From: Lagenorhynchus albirostris
Lineage: Eukaryota; Chordata; Mammalia; Artiodactyla; Delphinidae
NCBI RefSeq assembly: GCF_949774975.1
Contig: NW_026783441.1
Coordinates: 124,001 to 188,000 of the forward strand
Direction: 5' to 3'
DNA length: 64,000 bases
Below, piece by piece: positions 63,174 to 64,000 of the stretch. Both the position numbers and the translations under genes were made by a program. The notes beneath the pieces were generated by a model, which did not search any database, was not told the DNA's origin, and saw only the letters and a list, made by a program, of their open reading frames with translations. Positions within the stretch are counted from its first letter, which is position 1. Each line of letters begins with the position of its first letter.

Positions 63174-64000
63174 CCAACCTTTGGGGTGGCTGTGTCTTTT
63201 TGATTTTAATTTCCCTAAGCTATAGGACCATAAGTGGAAGTGCCCTAGGCTCTGTTGCTTTGTTTTTTAGATGTTTCAGGAAACACCATACACTTCTCCC
63301 GAGTGGCTGTTGGCAATTGACATCCCGCCCATCAGCATAACAAGGCTCCCAGTTCTCCATGGCCTGTCCTGCCTTTCTGGATTTTACACTTTTTTCAGAT
63401 GGCCCTTTTGACCGGGGGGAAGTGAGACTTCATTGTAGTGCAGATTTCCTTTGCAAGCTTGCTTGGTTGGCCAAAAAGGGCGTATGCGTTTTTTCCTGAA
63501 TATATTCAGGAAAAAACGCATACGCCCTTTTTGGCCAAGTGCATCATTGTGGACGTTCTGCCTCTTTTCCTATGCTTTCAATGCAATTCCAGTCTACCTC
63601 CTGAAATCGGTTTCCTGCAATTCTGCCCCGCTTTCAAGTCCTCTTGGCAGCCTTACTTCAGTATATTTTTGGACGATAGCTGTCATTTATAACTCTGCAG
63701 GTTTGTGAATTACAGTGCCCCTGAGCTCCTTTCTTCAACTCGCTTTCTCGTGAGCTGGCCGCAACACCACAGGATGGCTTCAGGCCCTAATCTGGTTCCG
63801 GCACGGCACGCTGAGCCTTTGGTTAATTCCTCTTCCTGGTGGGAAATGAGAGTTAAATTTGCCCGTCCAGACACCTCCAGCTAGTCTGTCATTGGTTCTC
63901 CCTATTCCTGTTCATCTTCCGCAGAAATTGCAAACTGGGCCAAACAGGAGGTTAAAGGCACTGACTCTCCAAGTCGGGAGAGTGTTAGTAAAGCGTCTGG
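63174..64000 (+). repeat. Satellite monomer 41, cut by the window end (827 bp)
   Basis: The unit is complete from its start to the middle of the non-L1 region and then leaves the window, so the array continues. It has a CpG transition giving 'caccacagg' near 63767. The palindrome at 63467-63538 is perfect. Confidence 0.95.

Larger units (their letters stand above)
1..64000 (+). repeat. Satellite DNA array, ~1.58-kb monomer, probable common cetacean satellite
   Basis: The same sequence recurs every 1,577-1,580 bp across the whole window, always in the same orientation, giving 40 complete copies and one 827-bp partial copy. Fixed landmarks such as the palindrome core and the 'ccaacctttgggg' block that opens the window return at each period. 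No foreign insertion interrupts the array. The period matches, from memory, the 1,579-bp common cetacean component reported in the killer whale; other cetaceans were reported to have about 1.75 kb. The repeat nature is directly visible, while the family name is recalled and not searched. Short open frames of 60-86 codons recur in register with the repeat and are by-products of it. No gene is present in any interval. Confidence 0.97.

Noticed and set aside
1..64000. CRISPR array or other prokaryotic repeat system
   Set aside because: The repeat unit is 1.58 kb with no spacers of differing sequence, and the content is mammalian.
1..64000. rRNA, tRNA or other structured RNA genes
   Set aside because: No conserved rRNA blocks, tRNA A/B boxes or cloverleaf arms were seen in the monomer.

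Overview
The window is one uninterrupted tandem satellite array. About 40.5 head-to-tail copies of a monomer of 1,577-1,580 bp (mostly 1,580 or 1,578) fill every base from 1 to 64,000, all in the same orientation. I see no protein-coding gene, rRNA, tRNA, CRISPR array or inserted transposon. The array runs off both ends of the window.

Organism. The monomer length matches, from memory, the 'common cetacean' highly repetitive DNA component, which was described in the 1980s as a 1,579-bp repeat in the killer whale and as a roughly 1.75-kb repeat in non-delphinid whales. The monomer also carries a segment that reads by eye as the C-terminal end of mammalian LINE-1 ORF2 plus 3' UTR, in the cetartiodactyl style and in reverse orientation. 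Together these point to a delphinid-type toothed whale. This is recognition by length and pattern; no database search was possible.

Monomer anatomy, using the first copy. Positions 1-285 and 1249-1577 are L1-like and join across the unit boundary into about 610 bp of decayed L1 on the minus strand. Positions 294-365 are a perfect 72-bp palindrome with no spacer. Positions 366-1248, about 880 bp, match nothing I know. The palindrome therefore sits at the junction between the L1-derived part and the unknown part.

Array layout. Units 1-13 (1-20,517) are mostly 1,578 bp and, except unit 1, carry a 'gagacat' variant. They include a tandem three-unit duplication (offset 4,734 bp) and a further near-copy eight units downstream (offset 12,626 bp). 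Units 14-26 (20,518-41,053) are 1,579-1,580 bp and carry 'gacacat'. They were built by a four-unit tandem duplication (6,319 bp) followed by a three-unit one (4,739 bp). Units 27-29 contain a single-unit duplication (1,580 bp). Units 30-41 are uniformly 1,580 bp and differ mainly by scattered single-base changes, many of them CpG transitions.

The array shows how a satellite is shaped by unequal exchange and conversion. The sequence does not show a coding or defence function. The most unusual element is the palindrome, intact in 27 of 41 copies.
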